A stretch of DNA of 64,000 bases from Batrachochytrium dendrobatidis JAM81. Lineage: Eukaryota > Chytridiomycota > Chytridiomycetes > Rhizophydiales. Where the stretch lies: NCBI RefSeq assembly GCF_000203795.2, contig NW_006281115.1, positions 296,383 through 360,382 on the forward strand, in the 5' to 3' direction. Of the stretch, positions 23,163-34,561 are shown piece by piece. The position numbers were made by a program, and so were the translations under genes. The notes under the pieces were generated by a model that ran no database searches, was not told the DNA's origin, and saw only the letters and a program-made list of their open reading frames with translations. Numbering within the stretch: position 1 is the first letter of the stretch; each line of letters starts with the position of its first letter.

Positions 23163-25206
23163 ATGTCCAAAACTGTTATTTCCAATGTGGATTCTTTCAA
23201 AAATAATGCATACAAGACTACCAATTCCGACACTTTATCAAACCCGATTGCTTCAACCAAGTAAGCTTTTTTTCAGATCCAAAATTTACTGTTGTCACAT
23301 CAATGTTTATTTTGTCGATTTACATTATTATTCACGTACTAACCCAATGATACTCGTGTATATTTTCAGAGTCATGTCTGTCAAACCGGCCACTTTGCAG
23401 ATATCGACAAAAGGGCTGCAATCGCATAATGTTCCCCATGCAAATGAGTGCTTCACTGACAAACTCGGCAACATGGAATCCAATCATCCCACACTAGTTA
23501 CCATTCCTCAAGGCTACCGCATGGTTATTCTTCCCGGAAACCTTGTCGATAAGTTTGGAAATCCTGCTTTTCCTATACAAAAGCCTTCCAAAATTTCCAA
23601 ATCTAATCCCACGTCTCCTACCAGTCTAATTTCTTCCAAATCTACATTTGAATCTCACAAAATCGATACCTTTTCCAAGGCTAAAGCCATCAAGAATGCC
23701 TCGGCTATAAAATCACCTCCCGTCAACAAAGGAAAACGGCCCATGAATTCTTTTTTCCAGTACCGAAGCAACAAGCTAGCTGAAATCAGAGCAAATCATG
23801 GAGTCGTTTCTAACCCTGAAATTGCTACCATTGCTGCAGCCATGTGGAAAGCAGAGCCAGAATCGGTTCGCAATGCATACAAGGAACAATCACTACGCAA
23901 TTATCAAGAGTATTTCGACGCAAACCCAGATTTTGTTTGGATGCCAAAATATCGTGGTCTTAAAAATGCTGCTGCTCGTACTGTTGGTGAGATGCGTAAT
24001 CAGACAAACCGCAAATTGGCAAACTTGGTCACCAAGAAGCTTACTGGAAGACCGCGATCCAAATCTGCTCCTGCTTCACCTACCACTAACATGAGCTGTC
24101 ATTCGTCGTTTTCATTCGGTCAAGATCTACGCCAACAATTAGGTGAACAGGCTTTGTTTGAACAATACCGATCGATTAGTCGAGACAATACCGACAAAAA
24201 CAAAGGTGCCCATATTCTAACAAACAACTCTTACTTGGATGCCACGAATGGACTTACCATCACTCCACCCATGTCTCCTACTACTCTTCAAAAAACACTG
24301 TCATTGATGACTTTTCCAGTGTTGAATGGCTGCTCTGAAACCGACTCTGAGAACACCAGCTTTATAAATGCAAATACCACTCTTTCATTTCCCATGGATT
24401 ATGAATTCAGTACCGAGTCTGAATATTCTTTTGCCAATGCTGTTTCTGCACCTTTGTGCATATCAGACAGTCGCGTCTTTGCCAATTCCTTTACTGGTAT
24501 GCTTCATACACCATCAAGCACTCCCTCATCTACTCCTCAAAACTCGCCTAAACTCCAACACGCAAACATCGATTTGATGTTTATGGACTCGCTTAATCAA
24601 GGCAGCCTACTTGAATACACATCCTTTCAAGATATGCTTGATTTCCAATGGACAGAAAACAATACCGACTCCACGTTAACCTTTTTGACAGATGAACCCA
24701 CTGCAATGAGTTCCCTATCTAAATCATGCTCATCGTTTGAATTGGATGCCAACGTAAATTTATACTCTGTTGCCAACCCTACAGCTTTAACTCGTATGCA
24801 TCACGATCTTACTACTCAGAATCATATGTCTGCTCATTCTGCTGATTTCAAACCCAAAACCGATCATCATGGCATGTATAGCATTGCTGATGATGCAAGC
24901 AGCATTTTTTCAAAGACTTTACAAGAATCAACACATATTCAAGCTGATCTTATGGCCATGATCGCCTTTCCAGAATCACCCATCAAGTCCATGCCAATCG
25001 ATTTTGAAACAATAACGTTGGTTAATCCGTTGACACTGTTTTCTACATCATCTCAACTTTCATTTCCACTCAATCCTACACCCTTGATTCATGCGGATAA
25101 CTCGACTGCATCATCATATATTCCAATTTCACCAACATTTACTCCATGTCAAAGCACAAAAATAAGTTGCGAGAAATTCGCTCCCATTACAACCCTATTC
25201 ACCTAA
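23163..25206 (+). CDS. HMG-box transcription factor (MATA-HMG/SOX-like box)
   Basis: Two exons: 23,163-23,260 and 23,370-25,206, joined in phase 2 by a GTAAGC...TTTTCAG intron, 644 residues. An in-frame Met at 23,185 would read through the intron and is less likely. One HMG box lies at about residues 152-222, starting KGKRPMNSFFQYRSNKLAEI and containing IAAAMWKAEPESVRNAY; the RPMNSFFQYR start is typical of sequence-specific boxes of the fungal mating-type and SOX kind. A basic stretch (KKLTGRPRSKSAP) after the box is a likely nuclear signal. The remaining 400 residues are Ser/Thr/Asn-rich without a domain, probably regulatory. Whether it has any mating role cannot be judged from this window. 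The DNA-binding call is sure; target genes are unknown. Confidence 0.88.
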
Positions 25207-25451
25207 ATGCAACAAAAAAAGTCAAAATATATAATAAACAGTCAGTTTTATGAAACAATCATTCAAATTGAAGTGTATCATCTGAACGCTTTAGCTTATG
25301 GTTTGTTGATGATTGGCATAAACACAACGAGTTTGTACAGTACTATTGAAAAAGGTTGAGATCAATATCTGGGTTGACACGTATACCACAATGGATCTTG
25401 AAGAAATTATGTTCTATTTAAACCAGTTTATTATTTATGTTCGATCAAGGT

Positions 25452-27247
25452 TAGGGTAGTGGTGCAGCAGTAAAACTGTTCCTTCCGCGCTCCATAGCCT
25501 TGAAATGTACCGAGTTTTGAAACTCTAAATACAATGTAAATACAACATGCAGAGACTCGATGAGACTGTTTTGTTGTCGTTTTGCATCAGGCTTGTCTGT
25601 TGGTGATGGTTGATGGGTTGGAATATCAAGAATGAGGGCTACAACTGCAGCATACTGTGATAAGGGAAGATCAATCGATGCGTGAAGCAGTTGTGTCTAA
25701 TCAAAAACAAAATAACGTTGGAATGAGTTGACCATTCATTATATTCAAGATTGCGTTGTTAAACTTACCGATTCAAATGCGGATTCGAGTGCAGGCGGCC
25801 ATACTTGCATCAAATCTTCGATATCAGGCATACGACGAGAGTAGTTTACAGAAGGCGGCGGGTTTTTGCCGTGCAAATCCTTGATGTTTTTAATCCATGC
25901 GTCAATCAGTTTAGGATCTTTACACAAGGCGGATGATTCTAGTGATCGAACCACTTGTGGGACTACTGTGGCTGATTTGCTCACGGCTCGAAGATGGAGA
26001 TCCAAGACTTGACATTGATTTCAAAATGTTGGATTGTGGATTTGACAAATTTCTCAAAAAACCAAGTTACTTACCTGATGGGTCCGACTGTGCTGCTGCT
26101 GGTTCATCCAAAAGAGCAAATCCAAGAATATCAGGTTTTTGATCTACACGAGGAATCTAAATGAATTGCAAGTCTGCTGTTGGTATTCAAAGCCTTGCCA
26201 AAATAAATCAATGACTCCTATTTATGCGATTTTCTTACTTTGATAAATGCATCAATATCTCCTATTGCAGGGATAAGATCTGGAATAAACGATTTAAGCT
26301 CAACATCCAAGTCCTGTTCTTGCACGGAATAGCGTTCAATATACTCCAAAAGTTGCTTGATTTCATTCCCGAGCGTTTCACCTTGAAACCTAATTTGATA
26401 TACATTGTGTAATCCTATGATATGAGCCATCAGAAATGGACTTGTCCAAAACATAAACCCCATTTTTTGGATTACTTACAAAGAACTTTCATGATGGTCA
26501 TCTTCATTGTCATGATCTTCATCAGTTTCGGTGCTGTGTGCATGAGCATGCTTCAAATCTGTTGAGCCGTGTTTTCTAATATTGGTCGCCTCACTATTCA
26601 ATGGTCCAACTAGAGTGATTTAAACCCAATTCACAAAGCAAAACATTACTCTTTGGTTTCACGAAAACATTGCCATTGCAGACCATTAACATCAAGTTTA
26701 CCTTTTTTCATTGTTTCTTCAAATGCTTCGTCCTCGGCTTGCTAATCAGTATTTTATGAAATTGCGTTGATTTAGAGCATCCCGAATTATAAAACTCATT
26801 ATTTTTGAAAAAGCAATTGGATGCATACATGAGTCAAGTGTTCTTCATTATCACCCTCATCGTAATCAGAGACCGAAAGCTTGGCAGAAGGTGGACTATC
26901 TCCACGTGGATGACCTATACTCCAGCCATTCAACAAACCAGATATGAATGGTCAAACAACTATCAAAGTTGATATAATTCACAACGCTTTGCATGGTATA
27001 ACCAAGTGATGGTCAATACGCTGCTCAACTTGAGAAACAGTTCAATCAATTCAAATATTTTATTGCAGCAAATACTACAATACTATATGTGTATGATAAT
27101 AAGCTAGTACGACCAGATTGACTCACCTCGTTCTATACCAGACCGGTCTTGTTGGTGATGGTAAGTGGGGTTTGCAACCTCGTCTGTATCACTCATTTCA
27201 AGCGCTTCATCAAAGTGGTTGTTGGACACTTTAACAGCTTTTGACAT
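25452..27247 (-). CDS. IFT46: Intraflagellar transport protein IFT46
   Basis: Minus-strand gene of about six to eight short exons, start at 27,247 (MSKAVKVSN), stop at 25,452. IFT46 belongs to the IFT-B complex that carries cargo along cilia and flagella, which fits a fungus with swimming zoospores. Recognisable blocks in order: an acidic N-terminal third (27,200-26,490), IKQLLEYIERYSVQEQDLDVE with FIPDLIPAIGDIDAFIKV (26,380-26,240), IDAWIKNIKDLHGKNPPPSV with MPDIEDLMQVWPP (25,900-25,790), and a C-terminal helix LPLSQYAAVVALILDIP...ESLHVVFTLYLEF (25,690-25,500). These match the conserved core of animal and algal IFT46. The N-terminal exons near 26,600-27,200 are less certain. NAMPT lies upstream on the same strand 245 bp away. 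Confidence 0.9.
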
Positions 27248-27491
27248 TACTGTTTAAAGGAAAGACTCGAAAGCTATTAAACTAAATGGCTTGATAAACG
27301 CGAGTTTAATGATACAGTTGCGCTATTAAATTGCTTGTTGAGCGGAGTTTAGTCCATCTGATTGGTGACATGACTAGACCAAATTCTGTGATATCTTATT
27401 TTCAATTGTATTGATACGAGACTTGCTACAAACGTAGATATACTCGTGCATCTTTATGCCAACACAAGCCATTTATAATAAAAGGATTGCT

Positions 27492-29810
27492 TTATTTTAC
27501 TTGCTTGTTTTCCTGTTGTTGGTTGGCACAAACTTGCTCAATCTTGGCCTTTAGATCTTTGGAAATCACGTCTGCCAATTTCGGTGCAGCAGCCCATTGA
27601 GTAGAAAGACGTTTGCGAACAGCAGTAAATGAATCCCAAGGTGCTGTTGCTTTTCCATGGTTGTACACCACAACCATCTCATCTTGTCCAGGCTGCTTTG
27701 AATCAACGGGATAAACCAAAGGAATCTAAATTGCCACAAGCATCTATCAACAGACCAAGATCATGACAATACGATCAAAACAAATTGCCAACACCTACTC
27801 CAGCACTATCTCGAATCACTTTAAGCTCTCCAGGAAGACTGATCTTTTCACTTCCAGTCTTGGGCATTTTCATTACATCGCTAAACACCAAAGTTGCACA
27901 AGTCATTAGAGATTTCATGTGCTCGATGGTTCATTCATTGTATGACTTACCGCTCAGTACCATCGGCATAAACAATTTTGGATAGTTTTGTGGCAAAGGA
28001 CATGGTATCACGATTTAGTTTTTGAAGCAGACCGCCGCCCATACCATAGGCACAGTTCTGGCCTGAATATCCAGCAGCCTTGATTGCATCAGCAATCTGA
28101 GCGATGGTGGAAATATTGATGCCATCTCCTTGAATCACACCTACACCTCTGAGAACCTATCCGCATCAACCGTCAGCACTACAAAAACAAACAGGTAATA
28201 TTTAGACCGAAACATACCTTGAATCCTTTGGAGTTGATATCGCTACCAAACACGCTGTCAGCAGCACTGAGCACTCACACAATCGTACAAGTGTTTGTCA
28301 TAGAAACAGTCAGACGTAATCAAGTCATTTTTTTCAGTATGGGTACCAAGAATAATGATTTACCGAAGAGCTTGAAGAACAACTTCAACCGGATCGCCAC
28401 TATCTGGACGCAAAACCAAAAATCCACCTTTTTCGGTTTTTACTGCAGCGATGCTCGGAAGTATGTTTTCAAGTGCAGCGGTGTAGTCATAAGAGTCCAT
28501 GACACATGCACATACACCACTTCCAAATTGATCAAGAAGGTGCAGCATTGCAAGCTAAAACACCAATTACAAATTAAACAGCATGAAAATGTCAGAACCA
28601 CTCAATCCAATCCAACCTAACACAATGATATACCTTTTCGTTGCGGAAGGCTGTCATGATCGAATGTTCAGTGGCTGGAATCGAATATCCAACTGGGATA
28701 CTGTCGTTCAAATGAAATTGAGCATACCAAGCAGCACTCATAGTGTCGGTTCCTTCAAAATTGAGCTAACGTTAAAGTTGAATAGTGGTAAGATGTAATG
28801 TTTGCTACAACGTTTGATAAAAATTAGGCTATTTACTAACCAAATGAGCACATCCACCAATAACAGACTGTTCAACACTTGTACATCCACGGAAACCAAA
28901 ATCGTGAAGACGGCTAATATGATTGCCATTAAAATTAGTATGTTATAGTTTGACTATTAGCAATAATGCCTACCTTGAAAGTGACCAATCGCCCGATGCA
29001 TCGACGGTATCTTGATAACTTTTTTCAATAATATCCCGACAACGTCTTGACAGAGTAGCCACGGTGGATGGATACTACAAGATCAAGAGTGCTCATCATA
29101 AATACTTGGCTTATAGTATAAAACTGGAAACTTGACAACATACCCAAACCATGGTCAACAGGGTTTCCAAATAGGTCACCAATCGAGCATACTTGTGCTC
29201 AGCAGTGATTTGGTAAACTGGTACATGTGGATAAATGACAGAACCTTCTGGCATGGCAATGATCTTTACAGGAAAGTATCCATCATACTCTTCAATAAAC
29301 TATCCGCAAAGAACATTATGAAATTAGACATTTGGGTTTAATTGCAGACAACGCATATGCCAATACACCTTGAGAAACAAGTCCTTTGGAAAAGGAAATG
29401 GAGTTGCACCAGCGTTGTGGGTAGAAAGAAATGCTTCAGCCTGTTGCACATCCTGCACAGTATATTTGACAGCGACATAGTTTTCAATAAAATATCGCAT
29501 CCCATAGAACACTATACGAGAATCAGTCTTGTCCTTGTTATAACTTGCACGAAACTCTCCATATGCTACCATCTAATATCACATTCATGCAGATCAGCAC
29601 TACTGTCGTATGACAAATAAATCCATTATTCAAGTGTATATTGCTAATAGACTTATCAACACAAACTTGAATACTAGTAGATGACATGAACTGGCAGCAA
29701 TGAAGCACTGATACATTCAATACCTTGACAGCATCAGGATACAGCTGATTGTGAGCAACCTTGTAGGAATCAGTCAGTAATGGTAGTGGGATTTTAAATG
29801 GAGCAAACAT
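27492..29810 (-). CDS. NAMPT: Nicotinamide phosphoribosyltransferase
   Basis: Minus-strand gene of about ten exons, roughly 480-500 residues. NAMPT joins nicotinamide and PRPP to make NMN, the first step of a two-step NAD salvage route. The start at 29,810 gives MFAPFKIPLPLLTDSYKVAH, the usual N-terminus with the conserved TDSYK. Later exons carry YGMRYFIENYV, FPVKIIAMPEGSVI, SRLHDFGFRGCTS, YSIPATEHSIMTA (with the catalytic-site His), FLVLRPDSGDP (with the Arg/Asp that bind substrate), VIQGDGINISTI and AYGMGGGLLQKLNRD. The frame ends at 27,492 after a Gln/Lys-rich tail. All active-site blocks I know are present, so it should be functional. Most fungi recycle nicotinamide through a nicotinamidase instead, so the gene is of interest. 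Family call is very sure. Confidence 0.94.
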
Positions 29811-29983
29811 CTTGGTATAACTGATGGATCAAAAGACAAGTTCATGCCTGGCTGGATATCGGATTGTTATGGATTCTGTATTCCCTCCATCCAGTTTGAA
29901 TCTACTAATAATCACCATGACATTCAATATGTCAGATCTCTACATTACAGTAGCTGTTCTACTTTCTAATTCTGTCACTAAAT

Positions 29984-30444
29984 ATAATCTTGCAGTCTTA
30001 TTCATGTATTGATCTTGAAATGGACAATCATTACATTATGTTTTTTTTGATATAAACTGGTTGCTTAGTAAAACAGCAATTACCATGTAATACAAACTAT
30101 AATTTTGAATTGAAATCATCCATTTTTGGCAGTCATACATTATACAATGACTGAATTCATGTATTACAGTCCATATATTGTGTTTGGTTATTGTCCAGTC
30201 TGTATGACTCTGCTTTGTTGTGCTAGACTTGAATACACTCGCGTTCTAGTCCAACAGAACAATGATTGCATGTCTTGGGAATGCAGCATTGTTTTGATTC
30301 CAATTACCACGAGAAAACCAGTCAATTTTGATGAGTTTATATGACATGGTATTGAGTGAATGTGGTGTGAATGGCGATTGCATGAGACTGTGTTTATTAT
30401 GCATTGATATTCTTGGTTCATTCTACACGAATGCAGCTGTAAAT
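29984..30444 (+). repeat. 461-bp inverted repeat, left arm (dispersed family)
   Basis: Reverse complement of 31,508-31,968 with very few differences (for example GTTTTTTTTGATA against GTATTTTTGATA). Internal blocks such as CATACATTATACAATGACTGA and GCGTTCTAGTCCAACAGA relate it to the other members of the dispersed family. It lies between the PDRG1 stop (30,490) and the NAMPT start (29,810). A 72-codon open frame is shared by both arms only because the DNA is duplicated. Confidence 0.9.
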
Positions 30445-30489
30445 TGCAATGAATAGTATAGCTTGACAAGCATTGGGTTGGTTCTTGGA

Positions 30490-32122
30490 TCAAGATCGTC
30501 TACTAAACTGTGATAGTGATTCCATTTCAGATCGAGATATTCCCTTTAGCTCTAGTCCTTGAAGTCGTGCACTAGCTGCTCCTCGTTCAGCTTGTTCCAA
30601 CTCAATTGTCCATTTCCTAATATTATCGTTGCATTTGTCAATTTCTGAATTGATTTTTACTAAATCTATATCCAAATCATATACTCTGTTAGTGTTTGAA
30701 TGTTATTTTTGTCACACCTACTCGTCAAGATACAGATCTAGTCAGGGCCAAGTTTACCTTCTTTAAGCATCTTATGGGCATCTTCTCTAGAGAACTTTAC
30801 AAACAAGCCACCAGAGTACATCCACGTTTTTTTCTCTTTTGCTAGCGCTAAACAAATGTCAAATTAGTACAGTGCCAATATTGTATTGCAGCCATATTTG
30901 CGTAAAATGAAACCCAAAATAGACAGCCAGCCTTAATGATGGTACCAGCTTCCACCACATTTACTGGACACTACTGAAACGTGCAATGTTTGCTCATTTA
31001 AACTAAAACGCAAATGGATCTGATATTTAAAGTACAGGAGTTTGTACAGACTTGAAAATAATCAAATTCAATATCTGAATTGCAATACATGAGCTCGGTG
31101 ATCCACAGTGTATGGTAATACCAAAAGTGGAGAAAGACAATCTCAGTTCAAAACTATAATTTGATTTTGTGCAAATCATACAATGGATGTTGTGTTTTGA
31201 GCAAAAACTGAAGGTGTCAATTAAAGTCAATTTCTAGTAGGAAAGCGCAGCAAATTCAATCATCATCTATCCCAGAGAAAAGGACAGTAATTACAAGATC
31301 AATACAAAAATGCTCCATTTTAGATGAATACAGTTGTAGTTTGAACGTCATCAATTGATAGACTACCATTTCCCTGTCGAAAAAATCCCAGTGCCTGCTG
31401 CAGCTCCTGTCGTCGTCGATCATATTCTATTCTCTAATCAAGAATTACATTTCAAATAATATAGATGAGAGTCGATGTATTTGAGATGAATCATTCAATC
31501 AACTGGTATTTACAGCTGCATTCGTGTAGAATGAACCAAGAGTATCAATGCATAATAAACACAGTCTCATGCAATCGCCATTCACACCACATTCACTCAA
31601 TACCATGTCATATAAACTCATCAAAATTGACTGGTTTTCTCGTGGTAATTGGAATCAAAACAATGCTGCATTCCCAAGACATGCAATCATTGTTCTGTTG
31701 GACTAGAACGCGAGTGTATTCAAGTCTAGCACAACAAAGCAGAGTCATACAGACTGGACAATAACCAAACACAATATATGGACTGTAATACATGAATTCA
31801 GTCATTGTATAATGTATGACTGCCAAAAATGGATGATTTCAATTCAAAATTATAGTTTGTATTACATGGTAATTGCTGTTTTACTAAGCAACCAGTTTAT
31901 ATCAAAAATACATAATGTAATGATTGTCCATTTCAAGATCAATACATGAATAAGACTGCAAGATTATACTGTTGCTTACCAAGTGTTTTTCACTTAGAAT
32001 GTCCTCTGCCAGTCGCTCAACCAGTGGCTGTTCTATTGAAAATAATCCGATTCACTTTTGTGAATTTACAGAGTTGAATCCATTCAAATCAAGGACATGC
32101 ACTTACTTTGAATAAAGTCCAT
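30490..32122 (-). CDS. PDRG1: PDRG1-like prefoldin-family subunit
   Basis: Five exons, 139 residues: 32,122-32,107, 32,032-31,980, 31,433-31,367, 30,847-30,758 and 30,683-30,490. All phases join. PDRG1 is a beta-type prefoldin-like subunit of the R2TP/URI co-chaperone complex, which helps assemble RNA polymerases and PIKK kinases. Matches to human PDRG1 (133 residues) run throughout: VERLAEDILSEKHL and YDRRRQELQQAL (first helix), MYSGGLFVKFSREDAHKML (the conserved FIKMP hairpin region), a second helix with KINSEIDKCND, and the conserved end LKGISRSEMESL. The reading is interrupted by two unusually long introns, 546 and 519 nt, each holding a copy of the dispersed repeat, while the other two introns are 74 nt. 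The small scattered exons make this gene easy to miss. Confidence 0.83.
31028..31245 (-). repeat. Dispersed repeat fragment inside PDRG1 intron 3
   Basis: Aligns with 20,935-21,120 in the same orientation: ATCAAATTCAATATCTGAATTGCAATACATGA against the equivalent AATATCTGGATTACAATATATGAA, then TTCAAAACTATAATTTGAT and GTCAATTAAAGT blocks. It is more diverged than the 362-bp pair. It lies wholly inside the intron 30,848-31,366. Confidence 0.7.
31508..31968 (-). repeat. 461-bp inverted repeat, right arm, inside PDRG1 intron 2
   Basis: Reverse complement of 29,984-30,444. It fills most of the intron 31,434-31,979, ending 11 bp from the splice donor. Together with the left arm it brackets PDRG1 exons 3-5. 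Confidence 0.9.
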
Positions 32123-32302
32123 TTTTGATGTCAAGGTTTGAATTGAGCAACAAGTTGTTCTAGCGACAAGAGAGCGAATGCGATCAAATTCAATCCATTG
32201 ATTTCTTGCTGTTACTTTCAACTTGACTTGATAGCAAATTCTAGTGAAGCCAACTGATTGCTGCCTTTGTTTTTATAGTCAATACATATTTGTGCAGTTA
32301 AG

Positions 32303-32923
32303 ATGGCCATGTCAGCAAAAGCAAGGGCAAACGGTAACAGCAACTTATACCGCATCAACTTCAATTCCTTGTTAACATGAATCAACTTGATGTTATATCT
32401 TGACTAACTCTTTTATATTCAATCATTCATGCTATAGTTCGTTTGCCCCCAGAAGTCAACCGGATATTGTTTATTCGAAATTTACCTTACAAGATCACAA
32501 CTGAAGACATGTATGATCTTTTTGGAAAGTATGTCGCTGCTTTGTACGAGTCTTGGATAGGGTTAGATCTACTTGGAATGCTGACACTTGAGTAATCTTG
32601 CATCTTTTCAACCTGTGCAATTAGATATGGATCAATTAGGCAAATTCGCATGGGCAATGCACAGGATACTAGAGGAACTGCATTTGTCAGTAAGTCTAGC
32701 TTCTATGGTTTTCAATGTAGTTTAAACACTAATCATTGTTATTTTAGTCTACGATGATATTTTTGATGCCAAAGCTGCTTGTGATCATCTAAGTGGGTTC
32801 AATTTGCAAGGAAGATATCTTGTGGTATTATACTTTTCATCCACAAAGACAAACAAAAAGCGAGATTTGAATGAAAAGGAAGCCGAGATTGAGAGTATGA
32901 AACGGAAGTATGGCGTCGAATAA
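32303..32923 (+). CDS. SF3B6: Spliceosomal SF3b subunit 6 (p14, SF3B6)
   Basis: Four exons: 32,303-32,333, 32,438-32,528, 32,625-32,689 and 32,748-32,923, encoding about 120 residues. SF3B6 is a small RRM protein of the U2 snRNP SF3b complex that contacts the branch-site adenosine and SF3B1. The single RRM has RNP2 as ILFIRNLPY and RNP1 as RGTAFVIYDD, followed by [22 protein letters not shown] and a C-terminal helix ([15 protein letters not shown]). The protein is the usual length. Donors are GTAACA, GTATGT and GTAAGT. Fitting for an intron-rich genome. Identification is sure. Confidence 0.95.
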
Positions 32924-33130
32924 AGCCATTCAAAAAGGTTCAATCAGTGTGATTCTTGCAGCAACTCGATCTTGTTTATCATCTAATAGATTATACGTTA
33001 ATCGGATCAGTTGATGCAAAATATATTCCTAGTTATTGTCAGGTGTATGCTTATACTATAAAGATGGTCATTACTAAAAATGGATGCTTTTGACTCGGAG
33101 TTTAATTAATATTTGAATGTTTGGATGGTG

Positions 33131-34459
33131 TCAACTCAACTGTCTTACAACTTCTTCATACAGTGTCCAAGAAATAGCTGATCCTAGTGATTTGCGTATC
33201 AATCTAGGAACAATACCACTAAAAAACCCAGTCATACCTTCTGCTGCAGAGATCTTTGCAAAGCTTTGAAGGAGTGAAGGATACTCTAAAGGCTTGAGTT
33301 GCATGCGTGTTTTCATCATGTCAAACGGCTGAGTGAGCAGAGTTGCTGAGAAGCCACTCAGCATACCCGCTCCTAGATTAATTGCTACTGGAGAATTGAT
33401 TGCTCCTACAAGTAGAAAAGTATCAAGCATATATTCGAGTGAGATTAGATCTTGGCTTGGATTTAAAATACAACCACACACCTCCCAGTATTAGCTTGAA
33501 GTTTTCATAAAAAAAGACATAGATGCCCGCATAAGGAGCATCACGAAGGATAGTAGCTCCAAATCCTCGAAAAAATCCTGGAATACCCTCCGTCCTCCAT
33601 ATTGATGACATTGAATTCCACAGACTCTTGTATGTGTATAAATTACTCTACATTGAGTGTTAAAATCCAATATTTCAAACTCTTGTCAACAAGTCATGAT
33701 CATCTCACTTCGTATCTGATCTTGACTACAGTAATAGGCATTGCAGCAAACCCAATCACCTAAACAGTGAATAATAACGTTAAGGCTAAACAAGGATTGT
33801 AACATCTGGACATTACGTCTTGGACGCTTACAACACGAGACGCAGCACCAGCTATCAGATTTGAAGTGTTTTTTGTCACACCCAACCGTTCCATTGTACT
33901 GCGTAAACTATGAACAGACAGGAAATACAATGCGCTGCCTGGCACATTACGTAGTATGGTGGGTAGAGTTCCTCGCCATAACCCGCTTACACCATCTTTT
34001 TTTACAACATCGTTGAGAGTAGTAAAAAGTGTAATGTTTGCAAGAGATCGAACTTGGGTTGCAGTAAGTGTAGACATAAGAAGCCGTCTTGCCTGCATAC
34101 TTTGTTGGAGTCGCTGGGCGTAAAAACAATATCCATATGAACGTAACAAGTTTGAAAGATTGATCGAATGTTAGTTGAAAACATTGCAACGTAATATACA
34201 TTTTTACATTTAAACAGCCGGCTTGAACAGTCTTGTATTGTTCTTACTGTTTTCATCTAATTGTAATCCAGATTCAATAGCATGAACAAAGGTTAGATTG
34301 TGCAATTACACATTGATCATCCTGAACCAGTTCTTGTGATTGAATTGGTAAAACACATACTAAATCAAGTGGTTGAAGCAAGACGCATGAAACTAGACCA
34401 GACACTCCACCTGCTGCAAGATGAACAGTTGGATTCTTTTGTCTATTTACTGATGCCAT
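33131..34459 (-). CDS. HEM25: Mitochondrial glycine carrier (SLC25A38/Hem25)
   Basis: Six exons: 34,459-34,361, 34,256-34,248, 34,113-33,832, 33,759-33,709, 33,626-33,482 and 33,405-33,131; 286 residues. Hem25/SLC25A38 brings glycine into mitochondria for the first step of heme synthesis. Carrier signatures are [18 protein letters not shown] and QPFDMMKTR. Family-typical stretches are [36 protein letters not shown] and a C-terminal [13 protein letters not shown]. The first signature is split by two introns: exon 2 is only 9 nt and encodes Met-Lys-Thr (ATG AAA ACA), flanked by TTAG and GTAAG. Without that microexon the conserved Lys and the spacing of the signature are lost, so it must be real. 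Confidence 0.93.
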
Positions 34460-34561
34460 TTATGTTGATGATCTGGTGGAAATTGTATGAATTTCAAAAT
34501 GGGTTTTTGTTGAATCTTTCAGTCTTGTCATGGTGTCAATGCTCTGGCTCAACACCTTTAA

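Noticed and set aside
23185..23369. Start of the HMG-box protein at 23,185 with a continuous N-terminus
   Set aside because: This frame reads through a clear GTAAGC...TTTTCAG intron; the ATG at 23,163 with splicing gives a typical coding sequence in phase.
30126..30344. 72-codon open frame present twice (also 31,608-31,826 on the minus strand)
   Set aside because: Duplicated only because it lies in the 461-bp inverted repeat; not conserved in the other family members and without a domain.
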